Source: Apostichopus japonicus (lineage: Eukaryota > Echinodermata > Holothuroidea > Aspidochirotida > Stichopodidae). From it: a DNA stretch of 64,000 nt. The notes under the pieces are model-generated. The model had not been told where the DNA came from. It made no database searches and saw only the letters and a list, made by a program, of their open reading frames with translations. Made by a program: the position numbers and the translations under genes. Shown here piece after piece: positions 48,405 to 59,935 of the stretch (its first letter is position 1; every line of letters starts with the position of its first letter). The stretch covers positions 38,705,111-38,769,110 of the forward strand of contig NC_092576.1 in assembly GCF_037975245.1 (NCBI RefSeq), written 5' to 3'.

Positions 48405-48730
48405 AGATTTTAATTACTTTATTTAAATGCTTGCACGGAATGGCACCTTCTTACCAGTCTGAGTTGACCACACCTCGAGTTCCCAATCACACCCTTCGTC
48501 CTAAGCCTATTACTCTCGTTCTACCCAGCACGAATAACAAGAAGCACTATGGCCTGCAGGTAATTCTGTCGCTGCACCTGATCTATTGAACGAGCTTCCT
48601 ACCGAAATTCGCATAACCACAGACTTCACCTCATTTAAATCACGCCTACAAATGCATCTCTTTCATTGTAACCTTTATCAACACGCACGTCGTCTACATT
48701 TAAAAATGTTCATTGTATCATTTGTATATG
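48405..48730 (+). mobile_element. LINE ORF2 C-terminal fragment
   Basis: Plus strand: FKCLHGMAPSYQSELTTPRV, then after a small frameshift LNELPTEIRITTDFTSFKSR and LQMHLFHC. The pattern (NEL)P.EIR....SFKSRL..(H)LF is the usual end of CR1/L2-type ORF2 proteins. It lies in a 1.5-kb insertion (about 48388-49930) not found in copy 1. Confidence 0.78.
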
Positions 48731-50181
48731 ACCTGTCAATCATATTGGAATGCGTCACGTGGTTGAACACCTGCACAGCTAAAGTGCATATTCTGTTACA
48801 TCTCTTAGTTACCGTGAACACATCAAAGAAGTGTACCGCTGAAGGTCACCTTGACAATCAGTAAACCTGTACCTCTCTGTTTTAATACAATGTAGCCAAT
48901 AACCAGCAATATAGTTTTCTTTCATAAAACAGAGAAAATCATCTTGTTTAATTGTTAATGCTTTTCTTCATACATATTTTCATACTCAACAGGACTCTAT
49001 ATTACTGGGGTCATTAATTCCTACAAAATCATTACTCCGATGTTTGCAGTTTCTTTGGCTTTGATTTTAACTGTTCATCAAGGAAAAACACAAGAAGTTT
49101 TACGATTGAAACGAAAATTGTGTGCACGATTCACGCAATGACTCACTGATTTTGATGGCAACCAACTAGTAGTTAGTAATGGTTACCTTTGGAGTCATAA
49201 TATATCTTTGAAATTTTGTTGAATTAATTAGATTGATTTGTTTTAAGGATTTTGTTCTCTTGTATTTGCCTCTAAACATTGTTGGGAAATGAAATTTCAA
49301 GAGAAAAAGAAACAACCGTTTGCCAATATTTCTCTTATTTCCCTTATATTTGGCTTAATTTACACCATGATTTGCATTGAAAATAGGCGTGGTTTGTTAT
49401 ACTATATATCGCGATATCTGTTTGAAGAATTTACTGCACTCCTCCGTTCTACAAATACACTCTCAAATCAGCCTAGCTTACAAAACATTTTGCGGAAATC
49501 CAATCATTGTTACAGTATATAAGGACAATCTCGTATCCTAACAGCATTACTGGATGTTCACCCCACCCCCTCCTTGCGACGCGATACAAGAAATGTACCA
49601 AATAAAGCTAGATAAACAACCCTATCTTATTGAACTTATTGAAAGTATGACGGTTCTTAAGATTTTGTGTTTTTAGGATTTGTTATTTTTTAAGATACAT
49701 TTTGCTTTTATCCGATAATTTTCTTTAATGTTTTAAGCAGTAGACATACCAATTTTTAACTTGTATGCTTTACCGGTACTTATTATCAGTTTTATGATCT
49801 TATACAGTATGTACTAGTTTATAATGTTATATTGTATTGTATATTATAGATCGTCTGCAAAGCGCACATGTGCATCGTGCGTAGTACGCTATACAAGAAT
49901 ATATTTACGTTACATTATACGTTAATGGGATTATATTCGGCCTCCGTGCGTTTTCAGACAATTAAAATATGCAATTTAACTTATATAAAGAAAATGCAGT
50001 AGAGTTTGTTTTTTTTTGGTAGGGGAAACCCTTTTTTCCCTAATTTAATTATTCATCTAATTTAATTTCGCTTGAAAAATAAGTGAAGTATTTGAATTAA
50101 TTTCCAATATTCATAGTCCCCTCCCCCACCCTCAAAAATAAAATTATAAAACATTTTCATCTTATCTTGTAAGTCACTTAC
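48731..50181 (-). other. Rest of the insertion and intron before B1 of copy 2
   Basis: 48731-49930 is probably the 3' part of the LINE insertion or further insertions; no domain recognised. From about 49930 homology with copy 1 (11205-11490) resumes up to exon B1. Confidence 0.4.
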
Positions 50182-50390
50182 CTAAGTTTCCTGAATTTCT
50201 CAGACGGCAGTGCATAGTTCAATAATCCTACAATGTCTTCCTCAGTAAGTTCTGGTTTGTCTGTTCCTGCATTCACGCATAACTCCTCCAGTGATGAGAG
50301 GCTTGGTAGAGCAATACCAGACCGGAGGATGATGGTATTGTTGTCAACCTTACTGAAGGACCACTCCAGCCTTAGATCAGATATTGGTAT
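50182..50390 (-). CDS. NLR copy 2, module exon B1
   Basis: A 209-bp exon, TAG acceptor (50393-50391) and GTAAGT donor, opening IPISDLRLEWSFSKVDNNTI and ending LLNYALPSEKFRKL. There are 69 codons plus 2 nt. It is one codon longer than copy 1 in the variable segment after VNAG. Otherwise closely paralogous to 11495-11700. Confidence 0.8.
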
Positions 50391-50529
50391 CTAAAGAGAG
50401 ATGACGTATACAATAATATGGTATAGACTATATTGAAAAAGATCTGCTTTACCCATAAACACATATAGTAATAGCTTCAAGTATCAATTTATACCATTGC
50501 AGATCTCGACTTAAGTCATTTAGGCAAAG

Positions 50530-51028
50530 CAACTGTTATCCGTCCTACAACCCCCACCCCCCCCCCCAATCCCCCCTCTAGGCCCTTACAGTCTCGACAG
50601 AACAACACATGTACCAGCTGGGTGATAACAATTAAAGTAGTAATATGAATACATTCGCTTTACCTAACAACTGGTATAAATGATGTGTAGCAAGTTAATT
50701 ACATCAGTTGCTTTAATATTTTCTTTATAGCTTGGTCTACAAACACAAACTTATTCGTACCAGTCTTGAAAAATAAAATGCTAAGAAATAAATTAGAAAA
50801 TCATTAACATAAAACATATATTTTCACGTCTGTACAATCATCGATCATTGCATGAGTATGAGTGCGGTTGATAACGTCTCACCCTACATACAGTAGCAGT
50901 AACAACGGACTTTCCCTCCCGACACATACGGAGTAAACACGACCGAAACACGCCGGTGTATACTGTACCGCTTACGCAACGTGACGCTATTTCATACAAT
51001 GGATTGAGCAAAACATTCAACGCCTTTA
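50530..51028. repeat. 0.5-kb direct repeat, ancestral copy
   Basis: Nearly identical to 59433-59935: the differences I find are one substitution (GAGTGCGG versus GAGCGCGG) and the length of a C run (11 versus 15). This copy lies in normal intron context, with diverged homology in gene copy 1 (about 15.4-15.9 kb). The other copy sits inside the 11-kb insertion, so this one is the source. Confidence 0.9.
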
Positions 51029-52317
51029 AAGTTGTATATTTGTTGTAGGCTAATTCTTTGTGGTGTCTACTCTAGGGCAGTAGTTCAGCTAGGCCTAGTA
51101 TACATTACGTTACAGCATTACCCACCCCCCCCCCCTCCACTCTTCCTCTGCCCAGAATGAACTTTACATAACAAACAAACAAACAATAACTGTCACGGCT
51201 GGGAGATATCTATACCTGATAATATAACCCATTCGCTACACCTTACTGCTGACATTAACGGTTTATAACATGTAAACAGTCGTTTGTTTGAATTCTCTTT
51301 ATATCTTTCTGGGTGTACATTACGGGCCTACACTCATCTGTAACAGTCTTGCATGAGAAAATCGTAAGAGATAAGTTAGAAAATAGTGTGTTGACATTAC
51401 ATAATAGTTGCAAAAATTAGAGTTTCTATCATTTTCCCCGTTTCTCGTTCCCCACTCTGTACACTCATCGATCGTCACACTAGCATTAACGCGGTTAATC
51501 AGGCCTTAACCTATATACTGTCATTGCAAGAACTAACTGCTCGCCCCGACACATGCAGAGTAAATACAACCGACACACGCCCGTATGAACCGCTTACAAG
51601 CTACCGCCACGTCAACTCTGGTCAGACACTAGTTTTACTTTATAATATATAATTTTTTTTTATAACTGTAAACAAATTCCATGCATTTTATATTCTCTCA
51701 AAAATGTTTGTTGTTGGCCCATTCTTTGTCGTGTCTAAAGTAGTAGCCTATTGTGCAGCTGCAAAGGTCACAATGTTACAGCATCATAACTGCTACAGTA
51801 AATATCTTTGCTAAACGTGAGCGACATTCGTAATCCATGTACTACTACCACTCTCAATGTGACCGCACAACCAAATACATTATCACTACCAGTACAGGGC
51901 TAACTCGGCTATCGGAATGTCTGATTGGATTAGGGCCTAGTGATATGTCACTCGGTCTCTATACGTACGGATTAGTGTCGAATTAATAACTATTATAAAA
52001 ACAGTTTTATTCCTTAACACAAGCTATTTAAATAAGCATACAGCCATGTTTTACGGACAGTGGTAAAGTCCTAGCATATCTTGACAGGAATAAACAAACC
52101 TGTTTAACGTCTAGCCTAACCATCCAGAATTGGTGTACCTAATTTGCAGAACTATAACTAAACTTCCCTTGAAAGCATGCAAGATTGTTTTAGTAGGACT
52201 TTATCCTAATGCGGTGATAAACGTATGGGCCTAGACTTGAGATATCCTAACTGCGTACAGTATGTCCAAATAAAAGCTCCGTTTTCAACACTGAAAAAAT
52301 AAACTAGTCAATATTGC
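51029..52317 (-). other. NLR copy 2 intron, then start of insertion complex
   Basis: 51.2-52.02 kb aligns with 15.9-16.76 kb of copy 1, the best block being 51540-51640. After about 52022 the homology is broken until about 63200. No coding sequence recognised; poly-C run at 51127. Confidence 0.5.
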
Positions 52318-54153
52318 CACGGACCAACGTTAAATTAGTCTGCAACGTTAGTCAATGCACACGAACTAGCAAAAATCTTCGTTTCATCGCTGCTTCTTAG
52401 TCAGTTTACACTGACTAAGGAAAATATAATCACAGCTTAGTCGGTGGCGACGGACTAAGGTATTTTAACCCATGGACTAAGAACGATACGGACACCCGAT
52501 TTACGCCATAATCGTAGCTTAGTCGGTGTCGACGGACTAATGTATTTTAACCCAATTCGATTCACTTCAATTTGGAAACCGAGAGGCAACGGCAGCTTGC
52601 TGGACTTGGCATAGTTTCATACGATCACTCTAAGCAACTTTCAACCGTAAATCACCCAAGAAGGTCTTTAGAAGAATGGAGGTATTAACTGCCATCATCG
52701 GCCTACCTGTTATTCCTTTAACTTGAAGGTAAAATTAAAGTTAATTGTTAGGCCACTGGCACTAGTACTGTATTATGGTTTGTGTAACGCTACCGTTGTC
52801 ACGCTGGCGTTTCGCAATACACAAGTGCAATGACAGTGAGTAGCCTATAGGCTTCTACTGGGTACTGCAGTGCATTCTCAACACTAAAGTGTGCATTCTA
52901 AACTCCAATTAACAATGTGTTATGTGTGTATTGGGCTAGATTGAACAGTGGCACATAATCTTCTAATTTATTCCCAAACAAATGCTGGAACTATAAGTCT
53001 CAATAAAGATTTCCTGTAATTTCCCATGTGAATCTAAATGGGTAGGCTTTGTGATATTGAATAAGCAAGGCTAGACCTTCAAACGTACAGTCACAGTAGG
53101 CTGAACAAATTATGTTGGCTAGTCAACGGTATCATATGTTGCGAGCAGTCAGGATGCACGCTTCAGTTCTATTTAACCTTTTCATTTATCATTTTTTAGT
53201 ATTTAATTTCCGGTCACGCCCAGGAAACAATTGCGACATTCCTTCACGGTCGACTTGTTTACTGTAAGAAGTATTAACCGTTTTTTCTCAGGAAAGCTTG
53301 ATAGTCTGAAGTTATTATAACATGTGCTTTTAGTATACTGCCAAAAGAGTAAGTTGTTGTATTTGTATTGATATTTTATGTAGAAGTAACGGAAAATTTA
53401 GTATGTTTAGTTTGGTCTAATTGCACGTTTCTTTTCTTCTGTCCAATGTAGTGCAGGGTTCACTTGCGCGAATTCAAATTATTCTGTTTATGTATATGTA
53501 TATACATCGATTCGTAGATTATGATGTTTTTTTGACATTTATTTGTAATTCAAGCATATCTGTTTAGTAGCAAAGTTTAAAGGTTAAGATTAATTAGTTT
53601 TCTCTTTTTGATCCTAGATTGAATGAAACTCATTGACGTAAATAATTGATCAGATCATACAGTTTAACGCAGTTCCTAAAACTCTGGGTATTCTCTAGTC
53701 TTCGCTGGTCCATTATATACTTTAGTACTACTAGTAAGACTAAATCAAAACGACCGAAAGACAAACTTAGTGTAACAAAGTACTGATTCTCCTCTAGCCT
53801 AGGTCTAAACAGGCTTGTTATGTGAGCAAGCAAAATAACAACTAAAACCGATTATGCCTATAAATAAGTTGGCTCAGTGCATTTCTGTTTCTAAAATTTT
53901 ATATTTTTAAAGATCATAAAAACAAATAAAGATTTAGCCCATGTTTTATTATCTCTGTATTCTGGGCATTTGATTCTGGTTGCAATGGTGATGACACTCT
54001 CGTTCAAATTTTCAGCTTTATACAGTCTGCTTCAAACTTTGGGATTGTTTTTTTGAGACTATAGTGGAAGCAAATCTCACATAACTTTGTGGTGACAACT
54101 TTTTTTTTTGTTCTTTTTCAAATGATGAATACTTTGCTGTTTTTTTTTTCCAG

Positions 54154-54360
54154 CAGGAATTGAAAAGCCAAATATCTAAGTCAAGGGTGAGGTTTCCTGT
54201 GATGTACGACACCAGTGTGGAGGCAACAACAGAAGAGGAGAACTGTGTTATATATGGCTTAAAGACATGTTTTAAGATGATATATTGGTACCCTTCGCAG
54301 AACAAAAGAGTTTATCCAAGAGTCCAAAAAGCAAAGGAACAAGTACCATAGAGAAAAAAG
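54154..54360 (+). other. Possible exon inside the candidate transposon
   Basis: After a strong pyrimidine tract and CAGCAG, an open frame reads ELKSQISKSRVRFPVMYDTS and continues through ATTEEENCVIYGLKTCFK to KAKEQVP and a stop. A GTGAGT donor follows at about 54370. A second open piece at 56567-56646 (after TTCACAG; NNGADFGFLKTRGRPFVVKR then a stop) is followed by AATAAA at 56793. Both might belong to a gene carried by the element and split by the nested palindrome. I recognise no domain. Confidence 0.25.
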
Positions 54361-54502
54361 ATGGAAGAGTGAGTTTAACTATTGTACCCAACTGTTTAAT
54401 GATATTAAAGATACTTTTCATAACCTGTTTTAAAAAAAAAAACAGTCTAGTATATCATTGACGTGCAAGCTTCATAAGTTTGGCCAAATATTCACTGATC
54501 TG

Positions 54503-56314
54503 TAGAGCGGGAGTCCAGAGGGTTTGGTTAGCTGGGAAGGTAACCAATTGCCTGGTACATCACAATGTTCACAATGCATTCCTGTATATGAAACCTGACG
54601 ACTGGCAAACCGACTGTGGTGGATGTGGCTGGGAGAGCAATTTAAAGTCACCTAATAGCTAACCTAGATCAGCTTTCATGGTAACCACATCAAAGTAAGA
54701 ACAATGTGTCAGGTATGGCCCCAAGAGCAACAAATGGCCATCGCCAGTAATTATTGGTGGTGGGGTACCCCTGCCAGTGATCAACAATTGACCCCTCACG
54801 GCTGACCTAGGTCAGCTCATGAGGTAACCACTTGAAACCTACTGGAAAATGTTGGTTAGGACTTCAGATAAAAGGGATGGGCATTGCCAGTAATTTTTAT
54901 TGGTGGGGTACCCCTGCCAGTAGACCCCCAATATGCCCATCCCCTCATTGACCTAGGTGAGCTCATGATTTGACCAGTTGAAACCTACAGGAAAATGATA
55001 GGTATCACTTCATATGTAAGGATGGGCATTTCCAGTATTTTATATTGGTGGGCCACCACTGCCAGAGTCCGCCCATCCCTTACATATAGAATCCTGTCAA
55101 TCATTTTCCAGTAGTTTTCAACTGGTTAAATCATGAGCTGACCTAGATCAATGAGGTGGGGGGGGGCATTTTTGGGGTCTACTGGCAGGGGTACCCTACC
55201 AATAAAAATTACTGGCAATGCCCATCCCTTACATATAGTGTCCTGCCAATCATTTTACAGTAGTTTTCAACTGGTTACCTCATGAGCTAATCTAGGTCAA
55301 TGGGGGATGGGCATTTTGGGGTCTACTGGCAGGGTTACCCCACCAATGTAAATGACTAGAAATTCCCATCCCTTACATATGAAGTGATACCTATCATTTC
55401 CAGTAATTTTCAACTGGTTATCTCATGAGCTGACCTAGGTCAATGAGGGAATGGGCATTTTGGGGGTCTACTGGCAGGGGTACCCCCCAATATAAATTAC
55501 TGGAAATGCCCATCCCTTACATATGAAGTGATACAATTTTCCAGTAGTTTTCAACTGGTTACCTCATGAGCTAATCTAGGTCAATGGGGGATGGGCATTT
55601 TGGGGGTCTACTGGCAGGGTTACCCCACCAATGTAAATGACTAGAAATGCCCATCCCTTACATATGAAGTGATACCTATCATTTCCAGTAATTTTTCAAC
55701 TGGTTATCTCATGAGCTGACCTAGGTCAATGAGGGAATGGGCATTTTGGGGGTCTACTGGCAGGGGTACCCCCCCAATATAAATTACTGGAAATGCCCAT
55801 CCCTTACATATGAAGTGATACAATTTTCCAGTAGTTTTCAACTGGTTACATCATGAGCTCATCTAGGTCAATGGGAGATGGGCATTTTGGGGGTCTACTG
55901 GCAGGGGTACCCCACTAATAAAAATTACTGGCAATGCCCATCAGTTGTATCTGAAGTCCTAACCAACATTTTCCAGTAGGTTTCAAGTGGTTACCTCATG
56001 AGCTGACCTAGGTCAGCCTTGAGGGGTCAATTATAGATCACTGGCAGGGGTACCCCACCACCAATAATTACTGGCAATGGCCATTTGTTGCTCTTGGGGC
56101 CATACCTGACACATTGTACTTACTTTGATGTGTTACCATGAAAACTGATCTAGGTTAGCTATCAGGTGACTTTAAAATTGCTCTCCCAGCCACACTCACC
56201 ACAGTCGGTTGCCAGTCGTCTGGTTTCATATACAGGAATGCACTGTGAACATTGTGATGTACAAGGCAATTGGTTACCTTCCCAGCTAACCAAACCCGCT
56301 GGGCTCCCGGTCTA
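54503..56314. mobile_element. 1.8-kb palindromic (foldback) element
   Basis: Outer arms 54503-54935 and 55885-56314 are inverted copies with high identity. The ends read TAGAGCGGGAGTCCAGAGGG at the left and TAGACCGGGAGCCCAGCGGG on the opposite strand at the right. The same peptide-like frame (RVWLAGKVTNCLVHHNVH) appears on the plus strand of one arm and the minus strand of the other, a consequence of the inversion rather than evidence of a gene. GATC flanks both ends. The centre carries tandem repeats. No transposase seen, so it would be non-autonomous. Confidence 0.8.
55080..55950. repeat. Tandem repeat, about 145-bp unit
   Basis: The word GCCCATCCCTTACATAT recurs near 55221, 55364, 55509, 55652 and 55797, with relatives at 55070 and 55937, giving a period of 143-146 bp. 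Alternate units resemble each other more (a GATACCTATCATTTCC type and a GATACAATTTTCC type), so there is a dimer of about 290 bp. Each unit contains ATGAGCT(G/A)A(C/T)CTAGGTCA and GTCTACTGGCAGGG, which also occur inverted in the left arm. Confidence 0.88.
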
Positions 56315-57304
56315 TTGGGATCATTATTAACATGATTAACATAATTATTAAGCTTTGAAAAATATCTTGGTGTTATGCTGTTCAAAGCTAATAATTATTT
56401 GGTAAAGCTGCTATTCCTGGCTTATAATTTGAGGGACCTAGATTTAAATGTATACCTCCCAATATGTTATAAAATTTTAATGTAAATGAATGTTTATGAT
56501 AATGTGAGTTATCATGTGCTATATCTGTATCTGCGCTTACACGTATTTCATATTTTCTGTTCACAGGTCAATAATGGTGCAGATTTTGGCTTCCTGAAGA
56601 CAAGGGGGAGGCCATTTGTAGTTAAGAGAAACACTCTTTGTTCGTGAAGACTTAACTGGTGTCGATTTGGGGTACCACTTTAAAACGAAAGTCATGAGGA
56701 ACCCTTGCCCAAGGTTCAACTTTGCATTATTGTGCAGTGCTATACTTTTGCGATTCATGTTTGATCCATGAACTTGTCTTAACTTTGTTGGAATAAAATC
56801 ATATTTTCAGATTTTTGTTTACAGTGATTTCTTCTCTATCTGTCGAAAGTCACCCTTTGTAGACAGAAGTTTTATCAGAAATAAATACTGCCAACGTACA
56901 CATTATTTGTGTTTCTTCTGCTCTCTTTTCTTTCAGTGATGCTAGTCAGTGAAACTAGTCGGGTTTAATTCTTTCAGTGATTCTAGTCAGTGCAACTAGT
57001 CAGTCGATACCGACTAAGAAAGGTTAGTCGGGAGAGGCACCATCCTGACTAATGTAAAACCTGCTATAAACTAGTCGGTGGCTCATATAAATTAGTCGGT
57101 AAAGACCGACTAATGTCACCAACTAATGTAACTGACTAATATACATTTACCGACTAAGAAATTGTTGATCGACTAAGCTGACGGACTAAGATGACCTACT
57201 AAGAAATCCAACTGACTAAGGAATAAATTAGTCGGTATAGCAAGTGACTAAGGCTATGTTAGTCGGGAGAGGCACCAGATGGACTAACGTTATGTTAGTC
57301 GGTG

Positions 57305-59432
57305 AACCAATTTAAGTTTTCTGTGAACACAGTCAAAACACATTTACGTTGCAATGGCCGATGCGCCTGCATTGACGCGGCAGGCTGAATGGCTGACATA
57401 CCAACACCTGCGCACATTATTGTAGTAGTGTAGTAGTGTTGAACAGGTGTTATATATAAGATGTGCATACAGTATTCTACTGAGCGGTGAATAGGTTATC
57501 GTAACTCGTCCGATTTAACCTTTTGAGAAGAAAATATTTAATAATAATGCAATACTGTATTAAGATAATGAATGAAAAACGTAACCTACGAATGCTGCTG
57601 ACAGGAAGAAACGTCTACTAGAGATGAAAGCCAAATACTGTGTAGCCGATCCGATCAATTCAAACATCAACAACTGTTTGGATCGAGGACGCAGTTAATA
57701 TTTTGTGGGGGCGCACTCCCAAAATTTGTCTTAGAGATTGACCGGTAAATGTTAATATTCTAAATTAGATAGTTTGCGTCTTTGTTCGTTTAATGTGTCA
57801 TTGCTTAACTTAAAGACTCAGATAACAGAAAGAGGTCAATCTAACCATGGTAGCAATTGAACAGAGCAAATACCCTAAAAATTGTGTTTCGTTTACATTA
57901 GATTCATGGCATTAATGAAATAGTACCTTTAGTTCTATTTGACATTAAAAGTGCCCTGTTTTTTTAGAGTGCCATTTCTGTTATGTAAACTGCTTAACTT
58001 TTTTTTTAAATATGATTACAAAAACTTCAATGAATAATTGTCCGCGTTAGTGCATCAATAGTTGTCGGGACGTTTTTATGTAGTGTGGTTAGCCACAAGT
58101 CCCACTGAACCATGAATGTTGTGCACTCCTACCCCCCCATCCCCACCCATGGATGCTTTTTGAATCACTGGAAGGAAGAGGAAAATGGTTGTATCGGAGT
58201 AATGTGTGATTTACCATACCAGGAAAGTCTACTTTAACAGTTGTGTTCGTCAATAATGATTTCAAAAAGAAATGTAGTGCGTGTTTGTATCTTGCCCTCC
58301 TTAAATGACAAGCTAGCTACGTAACACGAATGACTAAGCATATTGCCTGCTTACTACAAATTACTTACGATTCGTCCACGAGAGAATACTGAGGTTCACT
58401 TACTTATACATTTAGTAAGTTCAATATAGAAATTACAATGAGTAGGAATACAACAACAACAAAAAAACTCGGTGAGCATAATATGTAATGGCAACAGTAT
58501 AACAAACGTGACAGAAACAAACAAAGGAGACAACACCAATAGGAAACAGAAAGAGAGAAAAGTAAGCAGCCGGTAATTATACAATGAGTTATTATTAAGC
58601 AGTATTTACCAAAGTTTTCGACATTTGATATGAGAGCAGCAGAGTTTTATCCTGCAGTACGTATATGTTGTGCTGAGAGGGAATAAGCCTATTTGAGGGT
58701 ATATAGACAGTGTTGCGCGGGAACGAGTTATTAGCTACGGGGGGGGGGGACCCGGGGGGCCGAGGCCCCCATGAAATCGGCTGCCCCCCACTGGGAATGG
58801 GGTAAAAAAAATGTTGTAAAAAAAAACACTCATCAGTGCGATTGACTAATATTTTTTGTTCAATAATTTGGGAAATAGAGTTACACAATTTTCTCGTCTG
58901 CATCTGGCAGAATAAGAATAATACAATATCTGTAGTAATCATGAGAATGGTCACACAGCATGGCATGGCAATGGTCGATGCGACGATTGCGACCATACAC
59001 TACGAACCTTGTTGTGCTGCGCGATATCGATATCTGCTGAAAATATGTTCAGTGCTTCCACCTAGCGCAACAATCTATCAAAAGATTGGCTCCGTTTGTA
59101 CTGGGCCGAGGTATCAGGTATTCATATATTGCCTCGAGTCAAATGAACATATGTCATTGAATATTCCACAAAACAACTTTTTTTTATGGCCACGAAACTG
59201 TCGAAACATGATTTTCCACTACTGGTAGAGATATAAAATATTGGGAATTCTGAAATTCCTGCAAACATGCGGCTGTGCCTGTTCACTATTCACTACTGTA
59301 TCTCCTAAAAAGTGATGAGTGGAAATTGTTTCTCCAGGACCGTATCGTATCGTGGGTATCGAGTGCGTCTGATATACGAACGTACGTATTACGTACGTAC
59401 GACTATGATGATATGCACTGTACTGTACTGAT
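57305..59432. other. Insertion-complex sequence, no recognised gene
   Basis: No coding block recognised on either strand. GC-rich patch with poly-G and poly-C at 58738-58795; (CAA)n at 58450-58463; CGTACGTA-rich patch near 59385. Not found in gene copy 1. Confidence 0.4.
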
Positions 59433-59935
59433 CAACTGTTATCCGTCCTACAACCCCCACCCCCCCCCCCCCCCAATCCCCCCTCTAGGCCCTTACAGTC
59501 TCGACAGAACAACACATGTACCAGCTGGGTGATAACAATTAAAGTAGTAATATGAATACATTCGCTTTACCTAACAACTGGTATAAATGATGTGTAGCAA
59601 GTTAATTACATCAGTTGCTTTAATATTTTCTTTATAGCTTGGTCTACAAACACAAACTTATTCGTACCAGTCTTGAAAAATAAAATGCTAAGAAATAAAT
59701 TAGAAAATCATTAACATAAAACATATATTTTCACGTCTGTACAATCATCGATCATTGCATGAGTATGAGCGCGGTTGATAACGTCTCACCCTACATACAG
59801 TAGCAGTAACAACGGACTTTCCCTCCCGACACATACGGAGTAAACACGACCGAAACACGCCGGTGTATACTGTACCGCTTACGCAACGTGACGCTATTTC
59901 ATACAATGGATTGAGCAAAACATTCAACGCCTTTA
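59433..59935. repeat. 0.5-kb direct repeat, derived copy
   Basis: Near-identical to 50530-51028 in the same orientation, 8.9 kb away. The flanks are unrelated (left GTACTGTACTGAT, right TCGCGGCTTCC), with no obvious target-site duplication and no transposon ends of its own. Confidence 0.9.

Larger units (their letters stand above)
52318..57304 (+). mobile_element. Candidate DNA transposon with TTAGTC-rich ends
   Basis: Imperfect terminal inverted repeats: the left end CACGGACCAACGTTAAATTA and, on the opposite strand, the right end CACCGACTAACATAACGTTA agree at 17 of the first 23 positions. Both ends are packed with GACTAA/TTAGTC words in either orientation (left 52334-52560, right 56935-57304), a layout typical of transposase binding arrays. 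No target-site duplication is clear and no transposase is recognised. It interrupts the copy-2 intron as part of an insertion absent from copy 1. A palindromic element is nested at 54503-56314. Superfamily unknown. Confidence 0.6.

Noticed and set aside
54480-56385. RVWLAGKVTNCLVHHNVH-type frames on opposite strands
   Set aside because: Both are the same sequence in the two arms of the palindromic element; no start, splice context or known domain.
50838-59927. Two identical 60-codon minus-strand frames (50838-51020 and 59745-59927)
   Set aside because: Explained by the 0.5-kb direct repeat; the frame is not kept in the homologous intron of gene copy 1.
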